DNA of 64,000 nucleotides from Fumia sp045121595 (GTDB lineage Bacteria > Bacillota > Clostridia > Oscillospirales > Ruminococcaceae), in the NCBI GenBank assembly GCA_045121595.1, contig JBGVGI010000101.1, positions 42,538 through 106,537 on the forward strand, written 5' to 3'. The notes under the pieces are model-generated. The model searched no databases. It had not been told where the DNA came from and saw only the letters and a list, made by a program, of their open reading frames with translations. Shown one piece after another: positions 52,136 through 60,337 of the stretch; the first letter of the stretch is position 1; every line of letters begins with the position of its first letter. Position numbers and translations under genes: made by a program.

Positions 52136-53305
52136 ATGAAATTCAGACTTGGTGTAATCGGCACGGGCGGTATGGGTTCGGTGCATATTAAAAACATCAC
52201 TTCAAGGCTCAGTGACCTTATAGAGATAACTGCACTTTGTGATATTGACCCCGACCATATGCTCGCTAATAAGCATTTATTTAAAGAAGGTGAAGTTGCT
52301 TTCTTTGAAGACAGTAACGACCTTATCCATTCGGGACTTGTTGACGGTGTGTTGATTGCTACTCCGCACTACGACCATCCCACTATCGCTATGGAGGCAT
52401 TCAAAGCAGGTCTTCACGTGTTCTGCGAAAAGCCTGTGGGCGTTTATACAAAAAATATCAGAGAACTTTACGAAGTTGCAAAAAAAAACGGGACAACGTT
52501 CCAGGTTAACTTTGTTATGAGGTCGACACCGCCTTATGCTAAAATCAAGGAACTTATTGATGACGACAGAATCGGTACACCCAGAAGACTTACCTGGGTA
52601 ATCACTACCTGGTACCGCACTCAGACTTACTATAACTCAGGTGGATGGCGTGCAACCTGGGCAGGTGAAGGCGGCGGAACACTCTTGAATCAGAATCCCC
52701 ATCAGCTTGACCTTGTTCAGTGGTTTATCGGCGTTCCTGACCGTATAAGAGGTTTTTGCTATTTCGGTAAAAGACGTGATATCGAGGTTGAGGACGAAGC
52801 CACCATCTATATGGAATATAAAAACGGACTTACCGCTACTTATATAACTTCTGTTACCGAATTTCCTGGAACAAACCGCCTTGAAATAGCGGGTAACAAG
52901 GGTAAAATTGTTTACGAAAACGATAAAATAACTCTTACAAGCTACGATATCACCGAGGAAGATTACAACGCTACCACGACTTGTCCCTGGGGTGATATCG
53001 AGTATAAGACCGAGGAGTTTTCCGTGCCGTTTGACGTTAACGAAGGTCAGATTGCTATGGTTAAAAACTTCGTTTTAGCAGCACAGAATAAAGAAAAACT
53101 CATCTCCCCCGGTTTTGAAGGAATTAACAGTCTTTCAATTTCAAATGCGGCTTATCTTTCAAGTTGGACTGATAACTGGGTTGAGCTTCCCATTGATGAT
53201 GACAAGTTTTTGGAGGAACTTAATAAACGCATTGAAACTTCAACTTACGTGAAGAAAACAGTAACCGATAAGATTGTAGATGCAAGAGGAACATATACAA
53301 AATAA
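52136..53305 (+). CDS. Gfo/Idh/MocA family oxidoreductase
   Basis: 389-residue NAD(P)-dependent dehydrogenase. Rossmann start LGVIGTGGMGSVHIKNI, catalytic lysine in CEKPVGVYTKN (about 101), and the GGGTLLNQNPHQLDLVQWFIG segment with the histidine expected for hydride-transfer chemistry. The C-terminal EGINSLSISNAAYLSSW is typical. It is followed by a terminator and then the glycyl-radical enzyme, both facing away from the AraC gene. A polyol or cyclitol substrate is plausible but not shown. Confidence 0.9.
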   Translation: MKFRLGVIGTGGMGSVHIKNITSRLSDLIEITALCDIDPDHMLANKHLFKEGEVAFFEDSNDLIHSGLVDGVLIATPHYDHPTIAMEAFKAGLHVFCEKPVGVYTKNIRELYEVAKKNGTTFQVNFVMRSTPPYAKIKELIDDDRIGTPRRLTWVITTWYRTQTYYNSGGWRATWAGEGGGTLLNQNPHQLDLVQWFIGVPDRIRGFCYFGKRRDIEVEDEATIYMEYKNGLTATYITSVTEFPGTNRLEIAGNKGKIVYENDKITLTSYDITEEDYNATTTCPWGDIEYKTEEFSVPFDVNEGQIAMVKNFVLAAQNKEKLISPGFEGINSLSISNAAYLSSWTDNWVELPIDDDKFLEELNKRIETSTYVKKTVTDKIVDARGTYTK

Positions 53306-53306
53306 C

Positions 53307-53338
53307 AAAACGTCCCGAGCTTCGGCTTGGGGCGTTTT
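53307..53338 (+). terminator. UUCG-capped terminator after the oxidoreductase gene
   Basis: 14-bp stem (53307-53320 with 53325-53338, two G-U pairs) closed by a TTCG tetraloop. The T-run is short, so read-through into the glycyl-radical enzyme gene is possible. Confidence 0.75.
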
Positions 53339-53377
53339 GTTATGAGTAAATATTTTGCAAAAATCGTAATATTTTTG

Positions 53378-53406
53378 TTGACTTTTAAATTGCAGTATTG
53401 TATTAT
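53378..53406 (+). promoter_or_regulatory. Sigma-A type promoter of the glycyl-radical enzyme gene
   Basis: TTGACT (53378-53383), 17 bases, TATTAT (53401-53406), 24 bases upstream of the ATG. It gives this gene a start independent of the oxidoreductase. Confidence 0.7.
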
Positions 53407-53430
53407 CTAAGTAGAAAAGGAGAGATATTT

Positions 53431-55623
53431 ATGCTGTCAAAAGAAGTAATTGAACGCCAGCAGAAAAAGGCGTATGAAATCTGCGAAAAAAGGCGCAGTT
53501 TATGGGTTGATGACGATATCGTCATGAATGAAACGTTTCTTAAATATAAGGATTTGATGTCCCACGAAATTATAATGGCAAACGTTGAAGCAGCACTTTT
53601 AGACAACGTAAAACCCATTTTTGATCCTGATGACCTTATTGCAGGTCGCTTAGACCTTGAATGGCATGAAGAAAACAATGCAAAACGTGAAGAACTGGCC
53701 AAGCGTTGTGAAGCACGAGGCGAGTATCAAAGAGGTATTACTCCGAGTTCCAACGGACATATGACACCAGATTATGAGACCCTTTTGCAAAAGGGCATCG
53801 GCGGTGTTCTGAAGGAAGTAAAAGAGCGTCTTGCCGAAGTAAGATTTGACGATCCTGACGGAATTGAAAAACGCAAATTTTACGAAGCTGCTATCATAAG
53901 CTTAGAAGCGGCAGAACGTTTCCAGAAAAGACATTATGAAGAAGCTTTGCGCCTTGCCGAAATAGAAAAAGACCCCAAAAGGAAGAAAGAACTGCAAAGA
54001 ATGGCGGATGCGCTTAAACGTGTTCCTTTTGAACCTGCCGAAAACTTTTTTGAAGCGATGCAGGCAATTTGGCTTTACCAGATGATGGCGTGGGTGGCAA
54101 GAGAGTTTGCTCAGGAAGGCAGACCCGACCATCTTTTGTATCCCTATTATAAAAAGGACATTGAAGAAGGCAGAATTACCCCCGATGAGGCTATGAGCCT
54201 TATCGAGGACTGGTATTTAAGACTTAATTATCATTACAGTGTTAAACGCTCAGCACCTAATTCTTTGATGATTGGCGGCAGGGACCGTGAAGGAAACGTT
54301 ATCTGCAACGAGCTTTCATATATGTTTGTCCGCGCCATTGAAACAACGGGTGTTTTAAACCCCTCCGTCGGACTTGCGTATAACAGTGAAATTCCCGACG
54401 ATTTGCTCGATTTGTGTCTCGAAATGAACGCAAAAGGATATACACGTCCTTCGATTTTTAACGATGACGTTGTAATCAAAGGTCTTAAAGATGCAGGTGT
54501 TCCCGATGAGGATGCGAATTACTATATCCACAGTACCTGTGTTGAGATTACCACTATCGGTACTTCCAATATCTGGGTTGCTTCAAATTATTTGAATCTT
54601 AACAAGATTTTTGAATATCTCTTAAATGACGGAGAACAGATTGTAAAAGGCGGCGGACTTAAATTTTTCACTCCTTTTGATTCGGATATAAGGACGCTTG
54701 ACACCTTTGAAAAATTCTATGCCGAGATAAAGAAAATCATCGACAACGTTATAAAAGGCGAACTCGTTTTACAGCAGGAGCGTTTGCTTTTGCTTAAACG
54801 TTATGCGTCAAAACCACTTGTCGACTGCTTCCTCAGAGATTGCGTTGCAAAAGGTAAAAACAGTGTTGCAGGTGGTGCACGTTACCGCTTTATTTATCCG
54901 TCATTCCTCGGCTTTTCAAATTTTGTTGATGCCATTGTTGCAATCAAAAAAGCAGTTTATGAGGAAAAACTTATTACTTTCGACGAGCTTTCCGAAGCAC
55001 TGAAAAATAACTTTGCAGGTTATGAACGAATTCATGCGTATCTTCTCAACAAATGTCCGAAATTCTGTAACGATATAGACGAAGTTGACACGATTGCGGA
55101 GGATTTGTTTACATACATCTGTGACGAGCTTAAGATGTTTAAGGGTTGTGCGCCTAATACAACCTTCCATTTCAGTTGCTTTGCTTATCTGCATCACGGC
55201 AGACTTGGTGCCGAAGCATCCGCTTCCCCCGACGGAAGAAGTGAAGGCGAGGCTATTTCCGAATGCCTTGGTGCCGTTCAGGGAATGGACAGAAACGGAC
55301 CGCTTGCTCTTATCAACACCCTTTCAAGACTTCCTCAAGAACGCGGTATCGGTGGTATTGCCACAAACTTCCGCTTCAGCAAGAAGATTATGCGTGAGCA
55401 TAAGGATGAAATAAGAGCGCTCGTTAAGGAGTTTATTCGCCGCGGTAACTTTGAAATGCAGTTTAACGTTATCGACCAGAAAACGCTTGAGGACGCTAAA
55501 AAGCACCCTGAAAAATACAGAAGTTTAATGGTGCGTATAGCGGGATACAGTGACTATTTCGTTTTACTTCCACACGAAGTTCAGGACGAAGTTATGAAAC
55601 GCTTAGAGCATGATGATTTGTAA
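53431..55623 (+). CDS. Glycyl-radical enzyme of the PFL/dehydratase superfamily
   Basis: 730 residues from the ATG at 53431 (AAAGGAGAG upstream). The thiyl cysteine and general-base glutamate are in HSTCVEI (C370, E372), a C-x-E motif seen in dehydratase, decarboxylase and lyase types, not the CC pair of true pyruvate formate-lyase. The C-terminal glycyl loop is VRIAGYSDYF (G705), in a variant form with Asp instead of the common Ala. ASASPDGRSEGEAIS is also family-typical. Oxygen-sensitive and dependent on a radical-SAM activase, which is not encoded nearby. Substrate unknown; context suggests a polyol. Confidence 0.88.
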   Translation: MLSKEVIERQQKKAYEICEKRRSLWVDDDIVMNETFLKYKDLMSHEIIMANVEAALLDNVKPIFDPDDLIAGRLDLEWHEENNAKREELAKRCEARGEYQRGITPSSNGHMTPDYETLLQKGIGGVLKEVKERLAEVRFDDPDGIEKRKFYEAAIISLEAAERFQKRHYEEALRLAEIEKDPKRKKELQRMADALKRVPFEPAENFFEAMQAIWLYQMMAWVAREFAQEGRPDHLLYPYYKKDIEEGRITPDEAMSLIEDWYLRLNYHYSVKRSAPNSLMIGGRDREGNVICNELSYMFVRAIETTGVLNPSVGLAYNSEIPDDLLDLCLEMNAKGYTRPSIFNDDVVIKGLKDAGVPDEDANYYIHSTCVEITTIGTSNIWVASNYLNLNKIFEYLLNDGEQIVKGGGLKFFTPFDSDIRTLDTFEKFYAEIKKIIDNVIKGELVLQQERLLLLKRYASKPLVDCFLRDCVAKGKNSVAGGARYRFIYPSFLGFSNFVDAIVAIKKAVYEEKLITFDELSEALKNNFAGYERIHAYLLNKCPKFCNDIDEVDTIAEDLFTYICDELKMFKGCAPNTTFHFSCFAYLHHGRLGAEASASPDGRSEGEAISECLGAVQGMDRNGPLALINTLSRLPQERGIGGIATNFRFSKKIMREHKDEIRALVKEFIRRGNFEMQFNVIDQKTLEDAKKHPEKYRSLMVRIAGYSDYFVLLPHEVQDEVMKRLEHDDL

Positions 55624-55643
55624 TTATATTATGGAGAAATCGT

Positions 55644-56096
55644 ATGAATAAAATTGAAGATTATTTTAAAAATGATGAGTATCATGTCTTTTTTGGACAC
55701 GATATGCCTATACCGGGATATAAATATATTGAAGATTATGATGAAGAAATAAGCAGGGAACTTTTTGTTGCTTTGTTTAAACTGTTTATTCGTTATAAAC
55801 GCAGTGGTGACATTTGTAATACATATGCAAAAGTTATGTATTGCTTTGATGATGAGTTCGGTTATTACAATGGCGATGAAAATTATGGATCGTTTATCGA
55901 AAGTTTAAAAACAGAAGATTATCAGCTGTCTAATAGTGAGGAAAATCTGCTTAAAGATTTTTTAAATAATCTTATTGATGGAGTAACTGAGTTCGAAGAA
56001 AGTGAATATGATCCGGATTTCGCTGATCCATTTATAGAATATGCTATTGAAAATGAAGAATTTGTAATTGTTTTCAGTAGTCATTCGTTCTTATAA
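55644..56096 (+). CDS. Unknown acidic protein
   Basis: 150 residues, very acidic and aromatic-rich (DYDEEISRELFVALFKLFIRY, EYDPDFADPFIEYAIENEE in part). No membrane segment or recognised domain. AT-rich codon use differs from the upstream enzyme. Size and acidity resemble polymorphic-toxin immunity proteins, but no toxin is adjacent and I do not assign that role. The preceding gap is 20 bases with GGAG upstream of the ATG; a strong terminator follows. Confidence 0.65.
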   Translation: MNKIEDYFKNDEYHVFFGHDMPIPGYKYIEDYDEEISRELFVALFKLFIRYKRSGDICNTYAKVMYCFDDEFGYYNGDENYGSFIESLKTEDYQLSNSEENLLKDFLNNLIDGVTEFEESEYDPDFADPFIEYAIENEEFVIVFSSHSFL

Positions 56097-56116
56097 TTTT
56101 TTTACAGTAAAGTATT

Positions 56117-56142
56117 AACCCCCTCGGATTCCCGAGGGGGTT
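56117..56142. terminator. Terminator, copy 1 of a duplicated hairpin
   Basis: Stem AACCCCCTCGG / CCGAGGGGGTT with an ATTC loop, between convergent genes. An identical sequence lies at 56697-56722. Confidence 0.9.
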
Positions 56143-56146
56143 ATTT

Positions 56147-56317
56147 TTATTTTAAGTTTTTTAAAAGTTTTTCTTTAAGTTCGCTCAGGGTATTTTCTTC
56201 AATGTTGATATAGATGCAATCTGTGCATTTGCCTTGTATGTCGAGCTCTACAATATCCAGACTGCAAGTCCCATTTTTTTGATATATGCAAAATTCATTT
56301 TCACAGGATAATTTCAT
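56147..56317 (-). CDS. 56-residue cysteine-rich small protein
   Basis: Starts at the ATG at 56317 with AGAGGTG upstream. Five cysteines are arranged C5-x4-C10-x7-C18-x12-C31-x2-C34, within MKLSCENEFCIYQKNGTCSL and LDIQGKCTDCIYI, followed by a charged helical tail (about 40-56). The pattern looks like a small metal-binding knuckle. I do not recognise a named family, although similar short proteins seem common in Clostridia (from memory). The gene stands alone, convergent to the acidic protein gene. Confidence 0.8.
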   Translation of the reverse strand: MKLSCENEFCIYQKNGTCSLDIVELDIQGKCTDCIYINIEENTLSELKEKLLKNLK

Positions 56318-56446
56318 TATATAATCACCTCTGCAATTATTTTAGCATAAATTATTATAAATATCAAGTACACGAAGTATTTTAATCTTGAGCACACCTA
56401 TACTTATTTATAGAATTATCGAGTAAATGAAGTAGAGGTGACGGAT

Positions 56447-56686
56447 ATGAAACTTAATGAAGCGGTAGCTTGCAGAATAAAAGAACTTTGTAAAGAGCGA
56501 GGTATAACACAGTATCAGCTGTATTTAAAGACGGGAGTACCTCAGTCAACTTTAAGTACGATTATGAAGTGTTCTTATCCCAGTATGAAGTTAAGAATTA
56601 TATACGAAATCTGTGATGGCCTGGAAATAGACCTTGAGGAATTTTTTAAATCAGACGTATTTAAGCGTGAAAATATAGAGGAATAA
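56447..56686 (+). CDS. Small XRE family helix-turn-helix protein
   Basis: 79 residues from the ATG at 56447 behind AGAGGTG. It is practically only a helix-turn-helix (VACRIKELCKERGITQYQLYLKTG, PQSTLSTIMKCSYPSMKL) with a short acidic C-terminus. Such minimal regulators are frequent in Clostridia genomes and mobile elements. Target unknown; no palindromic operator recognised next to it. Confidence 0.83.
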   Translation: MKLNEAVACRIKELCKERGITQYQLYLKTGVPQSTLSTIMKCSYPSMKLRIIYEICDGLEIDLEEFFKSDVFKRENIEE

Positions 56687-56695
56687 TAAACAGTA

Positions 56696-56724
56696 AACCC
56701 CCTCGGATTCCCGAGGGGGTTATT
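56696..56724. terminator. Terminator, copy 2 of a duplicated hairpin
   Basis: Same hairpin sequence as at 56117-56142, again between convergent genes and followed by TTATT. The stop codon of the small gene at 56720 lies in its right flank. Confidence 0.9.
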
Positions 56725-56872
56725 CGTTTTCTTCTTCATCTTCTTGTTCTTCAAGCATTGTGCAAAGGTTATGGTAGTTGTCGTAATCGTATTCCCAGTA
56801 ATTAGATTCTCGGCCTTTGATAGTGTCTTTTGTTGTAGATATTAATGCAAGGAGTAGCGTTAATAAACCCAT
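56720..56872 (-). CDS. 50-residue single-pass membrane protein
   Basis: From the ATG at 56872 (AGAGGTG upstream): a hydrophobic N-terminus MGLLTLLLALISTT, then a polar, strongly acidic tail ending in a run of Glu and Asp. No family recognised. A longer in-frame start at 56953 would run through the adjacent terminator and is rejected. It lies between the XRE gene and the mobile element end. Confidence 0.6.
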   Translation of the reverse strand: MGLLTLLLALISTTKDTIKGRESNYWEYDYDNYHNLCTMLEEQEDEEENE

Positions 56873-56934
56873 TTTTCTCACCTCTTGAAGATATTGTATC
56901 ATAATATCTGTCCGATAAAAAGGACTTTGTAATA

Positions 56935-56963
56935 AAAAATCCCCTCGGAGCAATCCGAGGGGA
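56935..56963 (-). terminator. Terminator of the recombinase gene
   Basis: Stem ATCCCCTCGGA / TCCGAGGGGAT with a short loop, followed on the minus strand by TTTTTT. Its arms resemble the two host-side hairpins at 56117 and 56696. Confidence 0.85.
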
Positions 56964-56972
56964 TGAGTTTAT

Positions 56973-56991
56973 ATATGAAATTATTTCATAT
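56973..56991. other. 19-bp perfect palindrome at the recombinase stop codon
   Basis: ATATGAAAT-T-ATTTCATAT, with the recombinase TGA (56986-56988) inside it. Large serine recombinases bind short imperfectly symmetrical att sites beside their gene, so this is a candidate part of the element end; it could also be chance in AT-rich DNA. Confidence 0.35.
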
Positions 56992-58872
56992 CTTTGATAG
57001 CTGCCTGTGCAGTATAGCATCAAGGGATGACTTTTTACCACACTTAGCAACGTTTGAGATTATACCATTTTGATTTTCGTTTTTCAATAGGTTCGGGAAA
57101 AATTGTTGCAATTCAGTCAACCCGATTACATCCCCGATATGTAGAGGAGGTTCATCCTCCTCGTCATCATTGAAGCTGATGACTGCATTGCTTTTTCTGC
57201 CCTCTGTTACCATATCTATTGTGGTTGTATCTTTCCCATCCAAGTTCATATACCAACGGAAATGATTTCTACCATTAGGCACGATTTTAGAAACAAACTT
57301 ACGAATGATGTGTCGTTCAATTTGCGGATTGGAAAAATCTATCATAGCATTAAGCGAAGATTGTATTTCGTCCCAACATATATCAGGATTTTGTATTGCA
57401 TCTTCAGTTGCAAGCATACGATCATATTCTTCCGTGAGTTCTAATAGAGCTTTTTCAACTTTCTCTTTTTGCTCCTTATATTCCTCTTTGCTAATTTCAC
57501 CGTCTGTTCTCATTTCAAGCAGGGTGTTCTTCTTATTCTTATAACGCTCTATTTGAGCTACAATTCCGGTTAGATTGACCTTCTTAGGTTTCTCAACCTG
57601 ATAGCACTCTTTGATTAGCTCGCAGACTGTTTCAACGGTTTCTTTTCGCTCTTGCCATATCTGCTCAAAGATCATCTTAGCCATCATTTCAAGTTTCCAA
57701 TCGGCAATCATTGATTGGTCGCAATATCCGGTATCATCGGCTCCCGCTTTTCTTCGTTGACTTGCCGAGCCATTGTTAAGTTGGTTGTAACATTGATAAC
57801 CATACGACCAAGGCATACCTTTGTTTTTATGCCATCTGTTTTTTCTGAAAGAATGACCGCAAGTGCAGAGAAGTTTACTGCCCCACAAGTCTTTGTTTTC
57901 CTTAATTCCGTGAGTGGACTTTTTCTTCTGTGTGGCTTCATTGGCACTCTTAAAAGAAGTCCTTACTCTGCGAGCTTTAATCTCTTGACACTTATGCCAT
58001 TCTTCCTCTGATACAATCGGTTCAAAATCTGCTTTAACACACATATAAGTAGAAGCATCGTGATTATTGACTCTCTTTTGCTCCAAGTAGTTATTGCTAT
58101 ACGACTTGCCGTATGCCATAACCCCCATATATGTTTGGTTATTAAGAATACGGGAAACTACTCCTGCGTTCCACTTGACTAAGCCTGAAGCATTTAGGCG
58201 TTGCAGACGAGTAAGTTCATTCGCAATAACCATAGTACCTTTTCCACTAAGGTACATATCATAAATCATCCTGACAGTTTCGGATTGGTCGGGGTTCTTA
58301 ACATAAGTATCTCCAACACGGTCATAACCGAGGATGTTGCCACACCCATAAATCGTGCCGTTGATTCGGCTGATCTGTTGTCCTGCTTTTACTCTTTCGG
58401 AAACCTTACGGCTTTCTTCTTGAGCCAACGTTGCCATAATGGTCAATCTAAGCTCACCATCGCCATCCATTGTCCAAATGTTATCCTCAACGAAGTATAC
58501 TTCTACACCTAAATTTTTGAGTTCTCTCGTTGCAACAAGAGTATCTACAGTATTACGGGCAAATCGACATACTTCACGGGTTACAATAAGATCAAATTTT
58601 CCCGCTTTTGCATCCTCAATCATTTGCAAAAAGGCAGGTCTTTTCTTCGCTTGAGTTCCGGTAATACCTTCATCAATATATTTATCAATCACATTCCAAT
58701 TAGGATGGTACTTAGCTTGGTCATCATACCATTGGATTTGATTTTCAAGGGCAGATAACTGTGCTTCGTGTTCTGTCGATACACGACCATAAAACACCAT
58801 ATCTCTTGTTCGGTTGCGATCTAAAAAAGCATAGGGATTACCAACTCTTTGCTGACTGTTTACATTTAACAT
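56986..58872 (-). CDS. Large serine recombinase
   Basis: 628-residue site-specific recombinase that would excise and integrate the element. The N-terminal resolvase domain has the catalytic serine S32 in FYGRVSTEHEAQ and the arginines of TREVCRFARN. A recombinase domain (about 160-270) follows, then a zinc ribbon with LLCTCGHSF and later Cys residues, a long coiled coil (about 425-500) that holds the tetramer, and a C-terminal tail. Length is typical for TndX-like integrases. The ATG has AAAGGAGG. It is transcribed toward the element end. Confidence 0.95.
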   Translation of the reverse strand: MLNVNSQQRVGNPYAFLDRNRTRDMVFYGRVSTEHEAQLSALENQIQWYDDQAKYHPNWNVIDKYIDEGITGTQAKKRPAFLQMIEDAKAGKFDLIVTREVCRFARNTVDTLVATRELKNLGVEVYFVEDNIWTMDGDGELRLTIMATLAQEESRKVSERVKAGQQISRINGTIYGCGNILGYDRVGDTYVKNPDQSETVRMIYDMYLSGKGTMVIANELTRLQRLNASGLVKWNAGVVSRILNNQTYMGVMAYGKSYSNNYLEQKRVNNHDASTYMCVKADFEPIVSEEEWHKCQEIKARRVRTSFKSANEATQKKKSTHGIKENKDLWGSKLLCTCGHSFRKNRWHKNKGMPWSYGYQCYNQLNNGSASQRRKAGADDTGYCDQSMIADWKLEMMAKMIFEQIWQERKETVETVCELIKECYQVEKPKKVNLTGIVAQIERYKNKKNTLLEMRTDGEISKEEYKEQKEKVEKALLELTEEYDRMLATEDAIQNPDICWDEIQSSLNAMIDFSNPQIERHIIRKFVSKIVPNGRNHFRWYMNLDGKDTTTIDMVTEGRKSNAVISFNDDEEDEPPLHIGDVIGLTELQQFFPNLLKNENQNGIISNVAKCGKKSSLDAILHRQLSKI

Positions 58873-58909
58873 ATTTATTACCTCCTTTGTTCTGAGTCTA
58901 TTATAGAAA

Positions 58910-59056
58910 TTATTGAGAGGTTTGTGAAATGTGCGATTGCTCGTCTTGCAGCCGTAGTATAATTGCCTTTAACGTTGGTTCGTTGATTAGCTTTTCCTCA
59001 TACAAAATCTCTACCAAAGCAATCACCGCATAAGTTTTGTCGATTTTCTTATCCAT
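58910..59056 (-). CDS. 48-residue small helical protein of mobile elements
   Basis: Begins MDKKIDKTYAVIALVEILYE at the ATG 59056, with GAGGGG upstream inside the end of the MazF-like gene, which it overlaps by eight bases. The sequence is helical with an amphipathic second half (NEPTLKAIILRLQ). It stands between the toxin-like gene and the recombinase. Short ORFs of this kind commonly precede serine recombinases in Clostridia elements (from memory). Function unknown; it could be a recombination accessory or a toxin partner. Confidence 0.7.
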   Translation of the reverse strand: MDKKIDKTYAVIALVEILYEEKLINEPTLKAIILRLQDEQSHISQTSQ

Positions 59057-59630
59057 CACAACACCCCTCAGACTTTGTATTTCGAGGGTTCTTTTTAATA
59101 ATAAGATAATCATATCCAAAGGAAGTTTGGCATTTATCGCACCTCTCCTTATCTACTTGAAGTGGATCAACACGGCGCAAGATATTCTCAGGAACATTCA
59201 TAAACTCAGCTCTGCATTTAGGACAGAGTGTTAATATCAGTCCGGTTCGTCTTGGCTGCGGTCTTTTAATCAGTCCAAATTCGGTTAAAACACCTTGCTT
59301 AATCGCATATATGGTTTTTTCATCTCGAACTTCACCAATGTATTCAAGCAGTTCTTTTTCCTTATCAACAGTTCGGATCTGTTCGAGCATTACAACGGAG
59401 TCCTCTCTTAATCCGCAAGATGTATCAAGTAAAATATGTGTGGGTTGATTTAATTTTTTCAAAACGCTTGAGATAGTTGCAACAACAGTAGTTGGGCCAT
59501 TATTGTTGCCAATGTTATTTTGAAGAACAAGTACAGGTCTTTTGCCCGACTGAACCGAGCCTTTATTGCTTCCGAGATCACAAAGATAAATCTCGCCCCA
59601 CTTTACGTTAGTTATGTTTGCATTTTTCAT
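59049..59630 (-). CDS. MazF/PemK-like protein with a C-terminal zinc ribbon
   Basis: 193 residues from the ATG at 59630 (GAGGT upstream; the ATG at 59651 lacks a site). Residues 1-120 match the MazF/PemK endoribonuclease fold: GEIYLCDLGSNKGSVQSGKRPVLVLQN, TVVATISS and EQIRTVDKEKL-like segments. Residues about 130-185 add a domain with CPKC and CDKC pairs, likely a zinc ribbon, not part of classical MazF. No antitoxin precedes it, unlike normal toxin pairs. It may act as a nuclease-type regulator of the element rather than a plain toxin. Confidence 0.82.
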   Translation of the reverse strand: MKNANITNVKWGEIYLCDLGSNKGSVQSGKRPVLVLQNNIGNNNGPTTVVATISSVLKKLNQPTHILLDTSCGLREDSVVMLEQIRTVDKEKELLEYIGEVRDEKTIYAIKQGVLTEFGLIKRPQPRRTGLILTLCPKCRAEFMNVPENILRRVDPLQVDKERCDKCQTSFGYDYLIIKKNPRNTKSEGCCDG

Positions 59631-59732
59631 AGGTTTAACCTCATCTTCCATTTTTGATGGAAGGGGGTTGTTCGTATCCGGAGTTGAATACCCCCTTCAC
59701 TAATTCCCACTGAGAGAGGTCAAATGCACACC

Positions 59733-60272
59733 CTAATCCATAATTTTTTTCAAATTTTTTATTGCACAAGCAATAGATTTATCAACTGCACTATATGCAA
59801 CTCCTTCTTCAGCAGCTATTGTTCGAGCGCTTTTTCCGTAGAAAAAGAACTTTATCAATCGTTCTTTTTGTTTGGGTTGTAACTTTGTAATTGCATCACG
59901 AAGCCTTGAAATTTCAAAATCCCGACACACTAAATCTTCTGTCGAAACATCTATAAGTTCGTGATGGAAAGATGTAGTCAATTCATCATCATAGTGAAAC
60001 GCATCAATATTTCGAGCAGCTCTCATTTGATGCTTCTTTTCATTTCTACGGTAATCATCTCGCACTACACCAAATGATGCCGACAATAAGATATACGGTC
60101 TAAACGGTGCAACTTGTTCGGCGTACTTTGTGCAAAGATCTTCTTCTGACAAATCGGTAATAATCGCCCACTGTTCAATCCCCGTGTAACCGGGATATTC
60201 ATATTTAAGGTTGATAACCTTGCAGTCTTTTTTGAATTGCTCATCAAGAGCAGAAATAATTATGTTATTCAT
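59733..60272 (-). CDS. Sigma-70 family-like regulator
   Basis: 179 residues. The C-terminal 60 are a region-4-like helix-turn-helix (LQPKQKERLIKFFFYGKSARTIAAEEGVAYSAVDKSI in two parts) that would bind a -35 element. The N-terminal part is divergent, with DDYRRNEKKHQMRAARNIDA, and lacks a clear region 2, so it may be an anti-repressor or an unusual sigma factor. Similar genes sit in Tn916-type elements. A ribosome site GGAG eight bases before the ATG is buried in a long hairpin downstream of a 13-codon leader ORF. Confidence 0.8.
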   Translation of the reverse strand: MNNIIISALDEQFKKDCKVINLKYEYPGYTGIEQWAIITDLSEEDLCTKYAEQVAPFRPYILLSASFGVVRDDYRRNEKKHQMRAARNIDAFHYDDELTTSFHHELIDVSTEDLVCRDFEISRLRDAITKLQPKQKERLIKFFFYGKSARTIAAEEGVAYSAVDKSIACAIKNLKKIMD

Positions 60273-60275
60273 TAT

Positions 60276-60337
60276 GTAATCTCCTTGAAATTTGAATTTT
60301 TGATATAAAAGGTTGAAATCAAAAATTCGGAGATTAC
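60276..60337 (-). promoter_or_regulatory. Translational attenuator hairpin hiding the sigma-like gene ribosome site
   Basis: On the minus-strand RNA, GUAAUCUCC (60337-60329, the end of the leader ORF) is complementary to GGAGAUUAC (60284-60276, ribosome site of the next gene). It continues into a perfect 11-bp stem (60328-60318 with 60304-60294). A nine-base unpaired segment separates the two stems. Ribosome stalling on the leader ORF would free the ribosome site. Confidence 0.7.

Noticed and set aside
53431..55623. Calling the glycyl-radical enzyme pyruvate formate-lyase
   Set aside because: It has a C-x-E active site instead of the adjacent cysteine pair of PFL, and no activase neighbour.
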